Shown here piece by piece: positions 55,198 to 63,793 of a DNA stretch of 64,000 nt (the stretch's first letter is position 1; every line of letters begins with the position of its first letter). The DNA lies in contig JANQHK010000029.1 in NCBI GenBank assembly GCA_028282685.1, forward strand, positions 43,854 to 107,853. The letters run 5' to 3'. Under the pieces are notes generated by a model. It was not told the origin of the DNA and ran no database searches. It saw only the letters and a list, made by a program, of their open reading frames with translations. The DNA comes from Phycisphaeraceae bacterium. Lineage in GTDB: Bacteria > Planctomycetota > Phycisphaerae > Phycisphaerales > Zrk34. A program made the position numbers and the translations under genes.

Positions 55198-55227
55198 GTA
55201 ACGGTTTCCTTCGGACCGCCGTAGCGG

Positions 55228-55734
55228 TCAATAATCGATGTAGTCCACTTTGTTCTCATCCGCCCCGGTCATGTCGGAAGCAAACGCGCCCGTGGAGGGC
55301 TGGTAAATCCAACCGTGCGTTCCCTGGGCCTCGGTGGGGAACGCGCCCGAGCCCACGATGCGAATCGTGTCCAGCGAGTTCATGGGATTCTCGGGGATCT
55401 GGCTGAGGTACGGCCCGAAGCGGTGGGTGCCGTCGGACTGTGCGCCGATGTTGCCCTTCAGATCGGTCGGATTGGTCATCTGATCGATAAACCACTGCTC
55501 GGTGGCGCCGGTGGAGGAGCCGGGCGGATACCCGGGCTTGGAGCCGCTGTGTTCGGCGATGTAGACGCTGATCTGCGTGCGCATAAAACGCAGGTCTTCG
55601 CGCATCGTGTTCTGACGAGCGGATTTCGCGGCATCGGTGAACTGGGGCACCACAATCGCCGCCAGGATGCCGAGAATCACCACGACGATCAGGATTTCCA
55701 CGAGGGTGAATGCCCTGCGCTTCTGATCTCGCAT
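55228..55734 (-). CDS. GspG-like pseudopilin 2
   Basis: A 168-residue pseudopilin with prepilin motif RRAFTLVEILIVVVILGILA and a GspG-like globular part (FGPYLSQIPENPMNSLDTIR, GWIYQPSTGAF). The cleavage residue is Ala instead of Gly before Phe, which is unusual for prepilin peptidase substrates. ATG 55734 chosen over the more distant in-frame ATGs because it gives a normal basic leader. It is paralogous to the next upstream gene. Confidence 0.85.
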   Translation of the reverse strand: MRDQKRRAFTLVEILIVVVILGILAAIVVPQFTDAAKSARQNTMREDLRFMRTQISVYIAEHSGSKPGYPPGSSTGATEQWFIDQMTNPTDLKGNIGAQSDGTHRFGPYLSQIPENPMNSLDTIRIVGSGAFPTEAQGTHGWIYQPSTGAFASDMTGADENKVDYIDY

Positions 55735-55877
55735 TCCCGGCCATCGGAAATGCATGACGGTCTGGTGGGCTGTGAACATGGTCGGAACTCCGTCCTCTCC
55801 CACACCCGAAAATCATGATCGGCAGTCTGAAGGCAGGGCTTCATTCGATTTCCGCATGGGCCATGCTTTTCAGCAAA

Positions 55878-55907
55878 GGCCCGCCGCGCTGTGGGGCGCG
55901 GCGGGCC
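55878..55907 (-). terminator. Strong hairpin between the two GspG-like genes
   Basis: GGCCCGCCGCGC (55878-55889) pairs perfectly with GCGCGGCGGGCC (55896-55907). On the minus strand only a short T-run follows, so it may be a partial terminator or stabiliser that lets the first pseudopilin be made in excess over the rest of the operon. The rest of 55735-55952 shows no gene. Confidence 0.55.
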
Positions 55908-55952
55908 GTGAGCTTGTCATCAGGTCGAACATTGGACCGGGCGTACTGCGGA

Positions 55953-56447
55953 TTAGCTGCCGCCGTAGGTCGCGATGTCGTTGGTGTTGCCATCCAGGTC
56001 CAGATCGCTGGCCTTGGTGGCGGAGAGGACGGCCTTGACCTCACCGGTGGTGGAGCTGTAGGTCCAGCCCACATCGGCTGCGGCGGTGCCGGCCGTGGTC
56101 GTGCTGTCCTCGAACGGGTTGTTCGGGGACTGCTGCAGATACGGACCGTACTTGTAGACGTCCGGATCACCGGAGCCGTCCGCATCCACGTCGCCGTCGA
56201 CATCGGTCTTCTTGGTCATCTGATCCCAGTTCGACGACAGGTCGGGATAGTCACCGTTGTGCTGCACCTGATACAGTTCAAGCTGGCTGCGGATGGTTTG
56301 CAGCTGGCTGATCAGGGAGCTGGCTTTGGCCGACTCGCTGGCGTTGGTGAACTGGGGAATCACGATCGCGGCCAGGATCCCGAGGATCACCACCACGATC
56401 AAAATTTCGACCAGCGTGAAGCCGCTCTGACGTGTTCTGCTTGACAT
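55953..56447 (-). CDS. gspG: GspG-like major pseudopilin
   Basis: A 164-residue pseudopilin, first gene of the operon. Prepilin motif QSGFTLVEILIVVVILGILA and the GspG-like C-terminal part (GPYLQQSPNNPFEDSTTT, VGWTYSSTTGEV, with an Asp-rich region DGDVDADGSGDPDVYK that may bind calcium) are clear. The ATG at 56447 is preceded by GGAGGTGTGATCC, a nearly full complement of the 16S tail, fitting high expression. A strong hairpin follows its stop. Confidence 0.93.
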   Translation of the reverse strand: MSSRTRQSGFTLVEILIVVVILGILAAIVIPQFTNASESAKASSLISQLQTIRSQLELYQVQHNGDYPDLSSNWDQMTKKTDVDGDVDADGSGDPDVYKYGPYLQQSPNNPFEDSTTTAGTAAADVGWTYSSTTGEVKAVLSATKASDLDLDGNTNDIATYGGS

Positions 56448-56514
56448 GGATCACACCTCCGTTGGGGTTTACTGTCTGCACCGGCTGACACCACCGGTCG
56501 TTTCATTTCCTTGT

Positions 56515-56688
56515 TCAGAACTTGCGTTGCATGACGCACTGGCGCTCGGACGAACCGGGCGCAAGTCGCGGGTTGTAAATCTGATCGTCCGTGTCCTGCG
56601 TGGACTTAATCTGTTCCCGAACGATTTTTGAAAATCGTCGCAGAACTCTGTTTTCTCGCTGCTCGGGCTGATGGGGATTGCCATTCAT
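56515..56688 (-). CDS. Possible small basic protein upstream of the pilus operon
   Basis: 57 codons from ATG 56688, net basic with many Arg/Gln/Glu (ENRVLRRFSKIVREQIKSTQ). No family recognised. It ends 67 bp before the gspG start. It may be non-coding. Confidence 0.25.
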   Translation of the reverse strand: MNGNPHQPEQRENRVLRRFSKIVREQIKSTQDTDDQIYNPRLAPGSSERQCVMQRKF

Positions 56689-56860
56689 CGTTCGGGTTCT
56701 CCAATACGGAATCTTCGGCCGTATCGCAGTCATGCACGCATGCGAAGATATAACCGGTACGGACACAATGTCCCGGCGTAATTTTGCTGGATATCCTCTA
56801 CCGCCCCGCCCTCCCAGCCGTCACCGCTTACTTGCGCGTTACAAACCGAACCGCGCATGG

Positions 56861-56890
56861 AAAAACCGCGAGGCCGATCACCTCGCGGTT
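56861..56890 (-). terminator. Intrinsic terminator of the HEAT/pseudo-receiver gene
   Basis: AACCGCGAGG (56864-56873) pairs with CCTCGCGGTT (56881-56890) and a run of five A's on the plus strand gives a T-tract on the minus strand, about 25 bp after the gene's stop. Confidence 0.75.
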
Positions 56891-56914
56891 CTCATGTGTC
56901 TTGCGGATGACGGT

Positions 56915-59128
56915 TTACTTGACGATCAACTGCACGCCGGAATCGGTCGGCATGTCCAACGCCCCGTGCGCTTCGGCGGCGGCATCGGCCAGCGGGCCGG
57001 TCGCCTGACCGACCAATTCAAGCAATTTTCGGCCCTGGTGATCCGACAGCAGAGCGCCGTAGCGCTTGGCGTTTTCGGCCAACGATTGCAGAAGACTGGT
57101 GCGCAGCAGCGGATCCAACGCTGCATCGAGACCGGCCTCGGCCAAAGCACGCTGGGCCGTCTCACCTTCGAGCAGCGCCAGCACCTTGCCCGCGGCTTCG
57201 GCGATCGGCAAACGCGGATCGCGCAGGGCTTCGATCATCGCGTTCTGCGCCAGTGAAACTTCCAGCACCTGGCTGCCGGTCAGTTTCGCATCGCGGAGCA
57301 GTTCCAGAGCACGCGAAGCATAAGCCGAGGCCTGATCGGGGCTGAGTGCATCGCCGCCGCCGGCGTTCAAGGCCGACGCAACGGCTTGGGTAAATGTGGT
57401 CTCTTCGACGGTTGCATTGACCACCGAAACCATCGGGTCATCGGGATAGGCACGGTTGACCAGGATGGCCTGCTGGTTGTCGACCACGGCCAGCACCGCC
57501 GTGGCTTGCAGACGCACGTTCTGCGATGCCAGTTGCACGGTGCGCATGACGTTGGTCGCATCCCCCTGCACCACCAGCAGGTTCACACCCGGCACGTTTT
57601 CCAGTTGATCGCTCATTGTGCCCAGGTCGGCGCCGACCAGCACCCGGTAATTGCCGGCCGTTCGCAGTCGACCGGCCAACAGGTTGGCGGTATTGGTGTC
57701 GACGTCGATGGCCACCAGGACCGGCTGTTCGGTCTGGCGTACGGCCGAGGCCAGCACCGGAACGATACGCCCGGAACCGGGGAACGTTTCGGCGGGGCGG
57801 GCCTGCGCGATGGCGAATGCCGACTCGAAACGCACGCGGCGATCGGGATACGCCAGGGCACGCAGGATCGGTTGGGTCGGCTCCTGTCCCGAGAGCAGCG
57901 TCTGGTAGCCCGTCGTCGCCGTCAACGCACGGATCGCATCCAGCGCCAGGTCGGCATCGTGATCGTCCAACGCCCGGCTGAGCACCGGGTGAAGATGGCG
58001 GGGGCCGGCCAGATGCGCGTAAAACTGCGGACTCTGCATCGATTGCGAATAGCTGGGATCTTCCACGCCGTCAGGCAGGCGATTTTCGCGGCGGAAGTTG
58101 GCCATCACCCACGTGCTCAGCGCTTCGCTGTAGTCGGCCCGAAGCTGCAACGCCCGACGTGCCGAACGCATCGCCATCACGTCCATGAAGATCGGCGTGG
58201 GAATCGACAAACGGCTCAGACGCCCTTCTTTGTCGGCCAGCCACATCTGGTTTTCCGGCTCCTCGGGCTGCAACAGAAGACTGGATTGCTCGGCGTAGTA
58301 TCCTTCGGCCAAGCTGAGGTAGAGCGCTCCCGCATCGGCCTCGGTGGGAACCTGCCTTCCCGCGGCGATCTGATCGAACGCCTGCTTCAACGCCTTGGCG
58401 GACGCATCGTCAAGGTTTTCCCGCTCCATCACGCTGCGCAGATAAGGCAGGGCCAGCGGATACCCGATTCGGCCCAACACCCCGGCCACCTGCTGGCGCG
58501 GGATGCGCGGCAGGTTCAGAAGCGATTCGCTCAGCGGCGCCACCATCGGCCGGCCGATCGCCACCATCGCTTCGATCACGAACGGACGCAGTTTGTTATC
58601 CACCTTGTCGCGGCCGAGCAACACGTCCACCAGCGCCGGGGCGGCAAATTCACCGGCTTCGGTGAGCAGGCGCGTGGCGTTGATGTTGGCGCGCTGGCCG
58701 TCGTCGAGTCGCTCGATCGCCTGGCGGATGCGATCAGCATCGCGAATCACCGCCTTCTGCGACTGATCCAGCAAGTCCAGTACCTTTTGGGCGACTTCGT
58801 TGAGCTGCTGGGCCGCTTCGGGATTTTCCGTGGACTTGGCGTAACGCGCCCGCAGGAGGGTCTTCTCGTAATTTTTGGCGTACACGCTCGACTCCACCAC
58901 CTGCAACAGCGCCGCGGGATCGGGAGCGGACTGAAGGATCGACCGGCCGTTGGTGACCGCCAGATCAAACTTGGCAATGCGGATGTAGTGAATCAGATCG
59001 TCCCACTGCTGGACCAGTTGTTTATCCACGGTCGGGGCGGCGGCCACCTCCTGCGCCGGCGCCGAAACGACCGACCAGCCCAGCGCGATGACATAAACCG
59101 TCAGAATCAACCCGAATTTACGTGACAT
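56915..59128 (-). CDS. Exported HEAT-repeat protein with C-terminal pseudo-receiver-like region
   Basis: A 737-residue exported protein. A signal peptide (residues 1-26, LTVYVIALGWSVVSAPAQE) is followed by HEAT-like helical repeats (about residues 120-460, e.g. APALVDVLLGRDKVDNKLRP, AGVLGRIGYPLALPYLRSVM). Residues about 470-590 read like a receiver fold (VLVAIDVDTNTANLLAGRLR, then VNLLVVQGD and AVLAVVDNQQ) but in an exported protein, and the phosphoacceptor position is not a clear Asp. More helical repeats follow. GGAGG precedes ATG 59128. Function unknown; it lies between the pilus operon and rny. Confidence 0.75.
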   Translation of the reverse strand: MSRKFGLILTVYVIALGWSVVSAPAQEVAAAPTVDKQLVQQWDDLIHYIRIAKFDLAVTNGRSILQSAPDPAALLQVVESSVYAKNYEKTLLRARYAKSTENPEAAQQLNEVAQKVLDLLDQSQKAVIRDADRIRQAIERLDDGQRANINATRLLTEAGEFAAPALVDVLLGRDKVDNKLRPFVIEAMVAIGRPMVAPLSESLLNLPRIPRQQVAGVLGRIGYPLALPYLRSVMERENLDDASAKALKQAFDQIAAGRQVPTEADAGALYLSLAEGYYAEQSSLLLQPEEPENQMWLADKEGRLSRLSIPTPIFMDVMAMRSARRALQLRADYSEALSTWVMANFRRENRLPDGVEDPSYSQSMQSPQFYAHLAGPRHLHPVLSRALDDHDADLALDAIRALTATTGYQTLLSGQEPTQPILRALAYPDRRVRFESAFAIAQARPAETFPGSGRIVPVLASAVRQTEQPVLVAIDVDTNTANLLAGRLRTAGNYRVLVGADLGTMSDQLENVPGVNLLVVQGDATNVMRTVQLASQNVRLQATAVLAVVDNQQAILVNRAYPDDPMVSVVNATVEETTFTQAVASALNAGGGDALSPDQASAYASRALELLRDAKLTGSQVLEVSLAQNAMIEALRDPRLPIAEAAGKVLALLEGETAQRALAEAGLDAALDPLLRTSLLQSLAENAKRYGALLSDHQGRKLLELVGQATGPLADAAAEAHGALDMPTDSGVQLIVK

Positions 59129-59236
59129 GGGAGCCTCCATCTGCCGGTGGGGTGCCGTTGGCCTATGGCCAGACTACACTTAGCGTTACGAATGTACCGA
59201 GGGGTCCGGATACTGTCAAATCACCAGCGCCGCAGG

Positions 59237-59266
59237 CAAAAAACAACCCACGGACAAACCGCGGGT
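59237..59266 (-). terminator. Intrinsic terminator of rny
   Basis: AACCC(A/G)CGG arms at 59245-59253 and 59258-59266 form a stem; the A-run 59238-59243 gives a T-tract on the minus strand. It lies 41 bp after the rny stop. Confidence 0.7.
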
Positions 59267-59306
59267 TCGAATTTCGCACCGGGACACAGACCGGCGGGGT
59301 CGATGT

Positions 59307-60908
59307 TTACCGGGCGTACTCGACGTTGCGCACTTCGCGCAGCACGGTCACGCGGACCTCGCCCGGATAGGTCATCTCTTCCTCGACCCGCTTGGCGATA
59401 TCGCGCGCCACCTTGGCGCTGTTCGGATCGTCCATCTTCTTTGAATCGACGATCACGCGCACCTCGCGGCCGGCCTGAATGGCATACGCCTGCTGCACGC
59501 CATCGAACGAGGTGGCGATGCCCTCGAGTTGTTCCAACCGCTTGATGTAACGCTCCAGCGTCTCGCGGCGGGCGCCGGGCCGGGCGCCGCTGATGGCGTC
59601 GGCCGCCATGACGATCGGCGTGTAGGGCGTGGTCGATTCGATATCGCCGTGGTGGCCGCCGATCGCATTCAGCACCGCTTCGGTTTCCTTGAACCGCTTG
59701 CAGAACTCCATGCCGATCGCCGGGTGGCCGCCCTCGGCTTCGTGGTCCATCGCCTTGCCGATGTCGTGCAGGAACCCGCACCGCCGCGCAATCGTGCCGT
59801 CCAGCCCCAACTCGTCGGCGATCACCTGGCAAAGGTACGCTACCTCGACGGAGTGGCGCAAGATGTTCTGCCCGAAGCTGGTGCGGTAATGCAGCCGCCC
59901 CATCATCTCCGAAACCTTGGGGTGCAGGCCCTGGATGCTGGCTTCGATGGCCGATTCCTTGCCGAAGCGGATCACCCTTTCCTGGATTTCCTCGCGCGTC
60001 TGCTCGACCAGTTCCTCGATGCGCGAGGGGTGAATGCGGCCGTCGTCGATCAGTTTCTGCAACGACTCGGCGGCCACGGCGCGGCGGATCGGATCGAAAC
60101 AACTGACCACCACCACGCCCGGCGTGTCGTCCACGATCACGTCCACGCCCGTCGCCTGCTCGAAAGCACGGATGTTGCGCCCTTCGCGGCCGATCACGCG
60201 CCCCTTCATGTCGTCCGAGGGAATCGCCACGGTGGAAACGGTGGCGGTGGCGGTGTGCTCCGCAGCGAAACGCTGGATCGCCTGCACGGTGATTTTGCGG
60301 GACTGTTCGCGGGCTTCTTCCTCGGCTTTGGCGATCTCACGCTGAATAATCTGCCCCGCTTCGTGCTGGACTTCCCGCTCGATGTGCCCCAGAACCACAT
60401 CTTTCGCCTCGGCTTCGCTGAGCCCGGAAATTCGCAACAACTGTTCCTGCTGTTGCTTGAGCACCCCGGCGATCTGCTCCTCGGTTTCGGCAACGGCGGC
60501 CTCGCGCTGCTTGACCTGAGATTCGTACTGCTCCAGATGCTTTTCCTTGGTGGTCAGCACATCCAGTTTGCGATCGAGGTTGTCCTCGCGCTTGGCGACG
60601 CGTTTTTCGGCGTCCTTGAGTTCCGTGCGGGTCTGCTCGGCTTCCTTCTCGAACTCCTCCCGCCGGGAGATCAACTGGTTCTTCGCCTCCAGTTCGATCT
60701 GCTGGCGGTGGACCTCGGCCTCGTTGCGCGCATCATCAACAATGCGCTGGGCTTGTTCCTTCGCCTGGGAAATCGCGTTGCCGGCGATCTGTTTGAGGAT
60801 GAAAAACGCAACGCCGGCGCCGACGCCTAGAGAAACCAGAATCGCGATGATCAATACGGGTGTGGAAATCGTCGCCAGAACGGCGGAACCAATAACACAT
60901 GTGTCCAT
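59307..60908 (-). CDS. rny: Ribonuclease Y
   Basis: A 533-residue membrane-anchored endoribonuclease for mRNA turnover. N-terminal helix (about residues 17-40), a long coiled coil to about residue 215, a KH RNA-binding domain ([20 protein letters not shown]) and an HD domain with [10 protein letters not shown] and [26 protein letters not shown] and [18 protein letters not shown] are typical. ATG 60908 has AAGAAAGGG upstream. All motifs are intact. Confidence 0.95.
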   Translation of the reverse strand: MDTCVIGSAVLATISTPVLIIAILVSLGVGAGVAFFILKQIAGNAISQAKEQAQRIVDDARNEAEVHRQQIELEAKNQLISRREEFEKEAEQTRTELKDAEKRVAKREDNLDRKLDVLTTKEKHLEQYESQVKQREAAVAETEEQIAGVLKQQQEQLLRISGLSEAEAKDVVLGHIEREVQHEAGQIIQREIAKAEEEAREQSRKITVQAIQRFAAEHTATATVSTVAIPSDDMKGRVIGREGRNIRAFEQATGVDVIVDDTPGVVVVSCFDPIRRAVAAESLQKLIDDGRIHPSRIEELVEQTREEIQERVIRFGKESAIEASIQGLHPKVSEMMGRLHYRTSFGQNILRHSVEVAYLCQVIADELGLDGTIARRCGFLHDIGKAMDHEAEGGHPAIGMEFCKRFKETEAVLNAIGGHHGDIESTTPYTPIVMAADAISGARPGARRETLERYIKRLEQLEGIATSFDGVQQAYAIQAGREVRVIVDSKKMDDPNSAKVARDIAKRVEEEMTYPGEVRVTVLREVRNVEYAR

Positions 60909-61591
60909 GCCCGGCCCTTTCTTATAAACCCTCTGCCGGCGCAACACTCAAAGGCATACCGCCACGCAACGGGATTGGTTGAGGCACGAGCAGGTCATCT
61001 GCTGTCGTCAGGTAATACGCCGTCACACACATCGCAACGGCATGACGCGGGACCGAATCGGCCCGGCTGAAGATGGAAAGACCGTCTGATCCCAGCTCGG
61101 CACTAACGTGTTCGCTCTTCCACAAGCGCAGCGATATTGCCCCGCGATCGAGCCGCAGGGCTGGAACGGAATGCAAACACAACTTCAGTGCCGATGCTTA
61201 TCAAGGGTTTTAGCCCGTTTTCAAACGTTCAATCTATCCGCCGCAGGTTGTCCCGACGACGCAGCCGAAGGCCTCAAGCGGTTCACGTCAGGCGATTCTC
61301 ACCTGTTCGTGCCGGTTTTTCCATACCCACCCTCATACGCATTCCACCGCCGCGCGGGGTTGGGTTAACAGAAAAATAATACGTTCCGCGGGGTTTGCCG
61401 TCAAGAAATCGCAACCGCCCCATTTCCGTAAACCACGTCTTTATCGGACAATACCGCTGGACCACCCGCTCCCGTCTCCTAATCCTGTCAAATATCACAC
61501 GCGGTGCCTCAATGAGTCAATACGACATGATCAAGCGCTATACAATCCGAGGTTTCACCCGGCCCTCCGTCTCCACCTTAACCCCTAGCCG
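60909..61591. other. Intergenic region upstream of rny
   Basis: 683 bp with only weak coding signals. A minus-strand frame at 60922-61182 is listed separately. A possible minus-strand promoter has -35 TTGACT (61520-61515), 17 bp and -10 TGATAT (61497-61492). Nothing else recognised; the sequence near 61400-61590 has lower coding bias and may be decayed DNA next to the IS remnant. Confidence 0.4.
60922..61182 (-). CDS. Possible small hypothetical protein upstream of rny
   Basis: An 86-codon frame whose stop lies 13 bp before the rny start. Its C-terminal half ([40 protein letters not shown]) is protein-like in composition, but I recognise no family and see no strong ribosome-binding site. It may be a leader peptide or non-coding. 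Confidence 0.3.
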   Translation of the reverse strand: MCLHSVPALRLDRGAISLRLWKSEHVSAELGSDGLSIFSRADSVPRHAVAMCVTAYYLTTADDLLVPQPIPLRGGMPLSVAPAEGL

Positions 61592-62363
61592 CTACGGACA
61601 TTCAATTTTTGCGGTGATGCCTGCGGCGAGCCAGATGAAGCCGGCGAAGTTGGCGGCTTTCTTTTCGTAACGTGTGGCGACGCGGTGGCACGGTTTGATG
61701 CGACAAAAAAATCGTTCAATCACGTTGCGATGGTTGTATTGATCACGATCGTAGCGCTTTTTCCGCTTGCGTGTCGGGTTGGGTTTGATGCACGCCCTGG
61801 CTTTCATCCGGCGGATCAATGCGCGAATCGCATCGGTACGCCGCGTCGGCCAGCACGTGCTTCGCACGTAAACCTTCAAGCAACGTCGGGGCCTGCGGGG
61901 CGTCACCGCGTTGGCCGGGCGTGACGATCAGACGCAGCAACCGGCCGCACCCATCCACCACCGCGTGCAGTTTGGTGGTCAGTCCGCCGCATGATCGGCC
62001 AAGGCATCGTCGTGCGTCGGCGTCTTGTTTTTTCACCGCGTTGGCGCTGTCCCGTCGAGGCGGTGGGGTGGGCTTTGACGCTCGTCGAATCCAGTTGCGC
62101 CTCGTCGTGTTCGTTCGTCAAGTCCGCTTCGCCCAACGTACGACCCACGCGCTTCCACACCGTTCGGACAGGTCGGCCCAGGGGATGCCCGTCTTCAACA
62201 CGTAGAGCACCGCGTTGACGAAGCGACGGTTGTCCGCGGTGGTGCGTCCGGGGTCGCCGTCTTTGCCCGGCAGCAGAGGGGCAATGCGCTGCCATTGGAC
62301 GTCGGTCAGTGCGTGTCGATGTCGCACGGGGCCCTCCTTGGCCAAAATGCCAATCATCGACAA
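61592..62363 (-). pseudogene. IS5-family transposase, disrupted by about three frameshifts
   Basis: Fragments of one transposase are spread over three frames on the minus strand: the N-terminal DUF4096-like part ([39 protein letters not shown]) in one frame, QLDSTSVKAHPTAS in the second, LGRSCGGLTTKLHAVVDGCG and LLEGLRAKHVLADAAYR back in the first, and RNVIERFFCRIKPCHRVATR with the final YEKKAANFAGFIW in the third. The DDE residues lie in separate frames. I could not define terminal inverted repeats. It is an inactive insertion sequence. Confidence 0.85.
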
Positions 62364-62460
62364 ACCTCAACCATCGACATGAAGGTCCGGAGAAGCCAAC
62401 CCCCTTCTCCCTTCCCGCTCCCCATCCCCAATAGTCCAGCCCAATCCCCCCCCAAATTCC

Positions 62461-62516
62461 TTGACGACAAGGAAGCGACCAATGCTTACAATTGTAACGA
62501 TTTCGGATGTAAGCAT
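62461..62516 (+). promoter_or_regulatory. Promoter with nested palindromes upstream of padR-like gene, candidate auto-operator
   Basis: A -35 box TTGACG (62461-62466) and -10-like TACAAT (62487-62492, spacing 20, longer than ideal) overlap two palindromes: TTACAATTGTAA (62486-62497, perfect) and the outer arms ATGCTTACA (62482-62490) and TGTAAGCAT (62508-62516). PadR regulators bind such ATGT/ACAT-type inverted repeats and repress themselves, so this is a strong operator candidate. The rest of 62364-62573 shows no gene. Confidence 0.6.
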
Positions 62517-62573
62517 GGGTGCCGTACGCCCCCCTGTTTTTTAAAGTGCGGATCTGACTCAGGAGCACGACCA

Positions 62574-62891
62574 ATGCCGGAACACAAAACCAGCCAACGC
62601 GAAGCGATGATACTCGGCCTGCTGGTTAACGGGGAGAAGTACGGCCGAGAAATTCGTGATGAGTACCAGCGCGCCGCCCAGCAGAAGATGCCGCTGGGTT
62701 CGCTCTATACCACGCTGGACCGCATGGAGCAGAAGGGATTTATCAAGTCGCGCCTGGGCGATTCCAATCCGGTTCGTGGCGGCAACCGCCGCCGCTTCTT
62801 CCGCATCACCGCCTCCGGCCAACGCGCCCTCGACCAGTTCCAACTGGCACTGAACAACATCCAATTCCTGCGGGGGGTAAACAATGGATAA
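62574..62891 (+). CDS. PadR-family transcriptional regulator
   Basis: A 105-residue PadR winged-helix repressor: ILGLLVNGEKYGREIRDEYQ, MPLGSLYTTLDRMEQKGFIK and RRRFFRITASGQRALDQFQ are family hallmarks. AGGAG precedes ATG 62574; upstream in-frame codons lie in the promoter region and are not used. Its stop overlaps the next gene. PadR proteins usually control an adjacent membrane-protein gene; here that gene seems truncated. Confidence 0.9.
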   Translation: MPEHKTSQREAMILGLLVNGEKYGREIRDEYQRAAQQKMPLGSLYTTLDRMEQKGFIKSRLGDSNPVRGGNRRRFFRITASGQRALDQFQLALNNIQFLRGVNNG

Positions 62892-63117
62892 AATCAGCAA
62901 TGAACCAAACAGAACTGATAATAATTCGTCTACAAGATCATTCGAGTCAGAACGTATAATCCAAAAATGTGGGACAATCCAACTCAGACCTGTAATGAGC
63001 TACATTGAAGCAAAACGAATGAACGATGAAATTCGACGTTTTAAAGAAGAAATCAACAAACTATTTTCGCAGGAAGAGAACATTAACGCCAGAGACGCTC
63101 TTGATTTAATGGTGTAA
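62884..63117 (+). CDS. Small AT-rich hypothetical protein after the PadR gene
   Basis: A 77-residue protein, Asn/Glu/Lys-rich (MSYIEAKRMNDEIRRFKEEI), whose start overlaps the padR stop. The region 62884-63250 is clearly lower in G+C than the rest of the window. No family recognised. The overlap argues for translation, but transfer or decay of the locus could equally produce it. Confidence 0.5.
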   Translation: MDKISNEPNRTDNNSSTRSFESERIIQKCGTIQLRPVMSYIEAKRMNDEIRRFKEEINKLFSQEENINARDALDLMV

Positions 63118-63124
63118 CGCCGAC

Positions 63125-63793
63125 TTGCGTATGATGGATCAATTCCATAAGACCCAGAAAAAATCTTTTGAAGAGCTAGAGAGTAACAATCCAACATCTG
63201 GCATAAATACAAAGAAACTCCGAAATGGAACAATGCCTGAACCGGTCACTCCAATAGGGTGCAAGAACATGCAGCCAGCGATGAGAAAGTCGTTGAGCCG
63301 CTTCTCCTTCTTCATTCCCCGCAAGCATCGCGAGGATATGGTGGGCGATCTGTTTGAAGACGTGGACGAGATGCCCCAACCCCCACCAACCCTCGCGCCT
63401 CCCCACGCCCCGCCGTTTACGGCGGGGTTACCGGCACCGCGGGGTTATCCAGTTCACCGCGCCCACCAAACAACCCCGCTGTTTACACGGCCGACGTACT
63501 TTTCCAACCCGCGCCTCAAACAACCCCCCACCAACCCTCGCGCCTCCCCACGCTCCGCTGTTTACGCGGCCGACATACTTTTCCAACCCCCACCCACCAA
63601 ACAACCCCGCCTCCCCACGCCCCGCCGTTTACGGCGGGGTTACGGTACAGGTACCGCGGGGTTGTCCTGTTTCCCCCGGTTATTCTGTCACCCTCCCGTC
63701 ACCTTCGTGCGCACGTGGGGGCGCCGGATTCACTGCCGAAAACAAAAAATCGAAAATAATTTCTTCTGTCTGCACCGCAGACAATTACGTTGA
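63125..63793 (+). pseudogene. Truncated PadR-associated membrane-protein prefix fused into repeat DNA
   Basis: The first 85 codons end with SLSRFSFFIPRKHREDMVGD and LFEDVDEM, which resembles the prefix (R..DREE.LGDLEEEY type) found at the N-terminus of transporter/permease-like proteins encoded after PadR regulators. The similarity ends at about 63372, where the repeat array begins; the remaining frame is Pro-rich low-complexity sequence read out of repeats. I read this as a truncated gene. The assignment of the prefix is from memory of the pattern, so moderate confidence. Confidence 0.5.
63376..63660. repeat. Array of interspersed direct repeats with a 20-bp palindrome
   Basis: Four units each occur twice: a 26-bp unit starting CCACCAACCCTCGCG (63383, 63528), the palindrome CCCCGCCGTTTACGGCGGGG (63408-63427, 63620-63639), a 30-bp unit with CGGCCGAC.TACTTTTCC (63481, 63560) and CCACCAAACAACCCCGC (63463, 63594). 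The spacing is irregular, unlike CRISPR arrays. Confidence 0.8.

Larger units (their letters stand above)
56448..56914. other. Long upstream region of the pilus operon
   Basis: 467 bp without a firm gene. It should hold the promoter and leader of the pilus operon. A minus-strand frame at 56515-56688 (57 codons, basic, starting MNGNPHQPEQRENRV) has GGAG about ten bases upstream but no recognisable similarity, so I leave it as a possible small protein. A palindrome ACGATTTT/AAAATCGT lies at about 56621-56638, and the end holds the bidirectional hairpin at 56864-56890. Confidence 0.5.

Noticed and set aside
57386..59125. A 579-codon plus-strand frame opposite the HEAT/pseudo-receiver gene
   Set aside because: The minus-strand protein has signal peptide and repeats; the plus-strand one is Arg/His-rich without motifs.
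63376..63660. CRISPR array
   Set aside because: Repeat units differ from each other, occur only twice and have irregular spacing; no cas genes.
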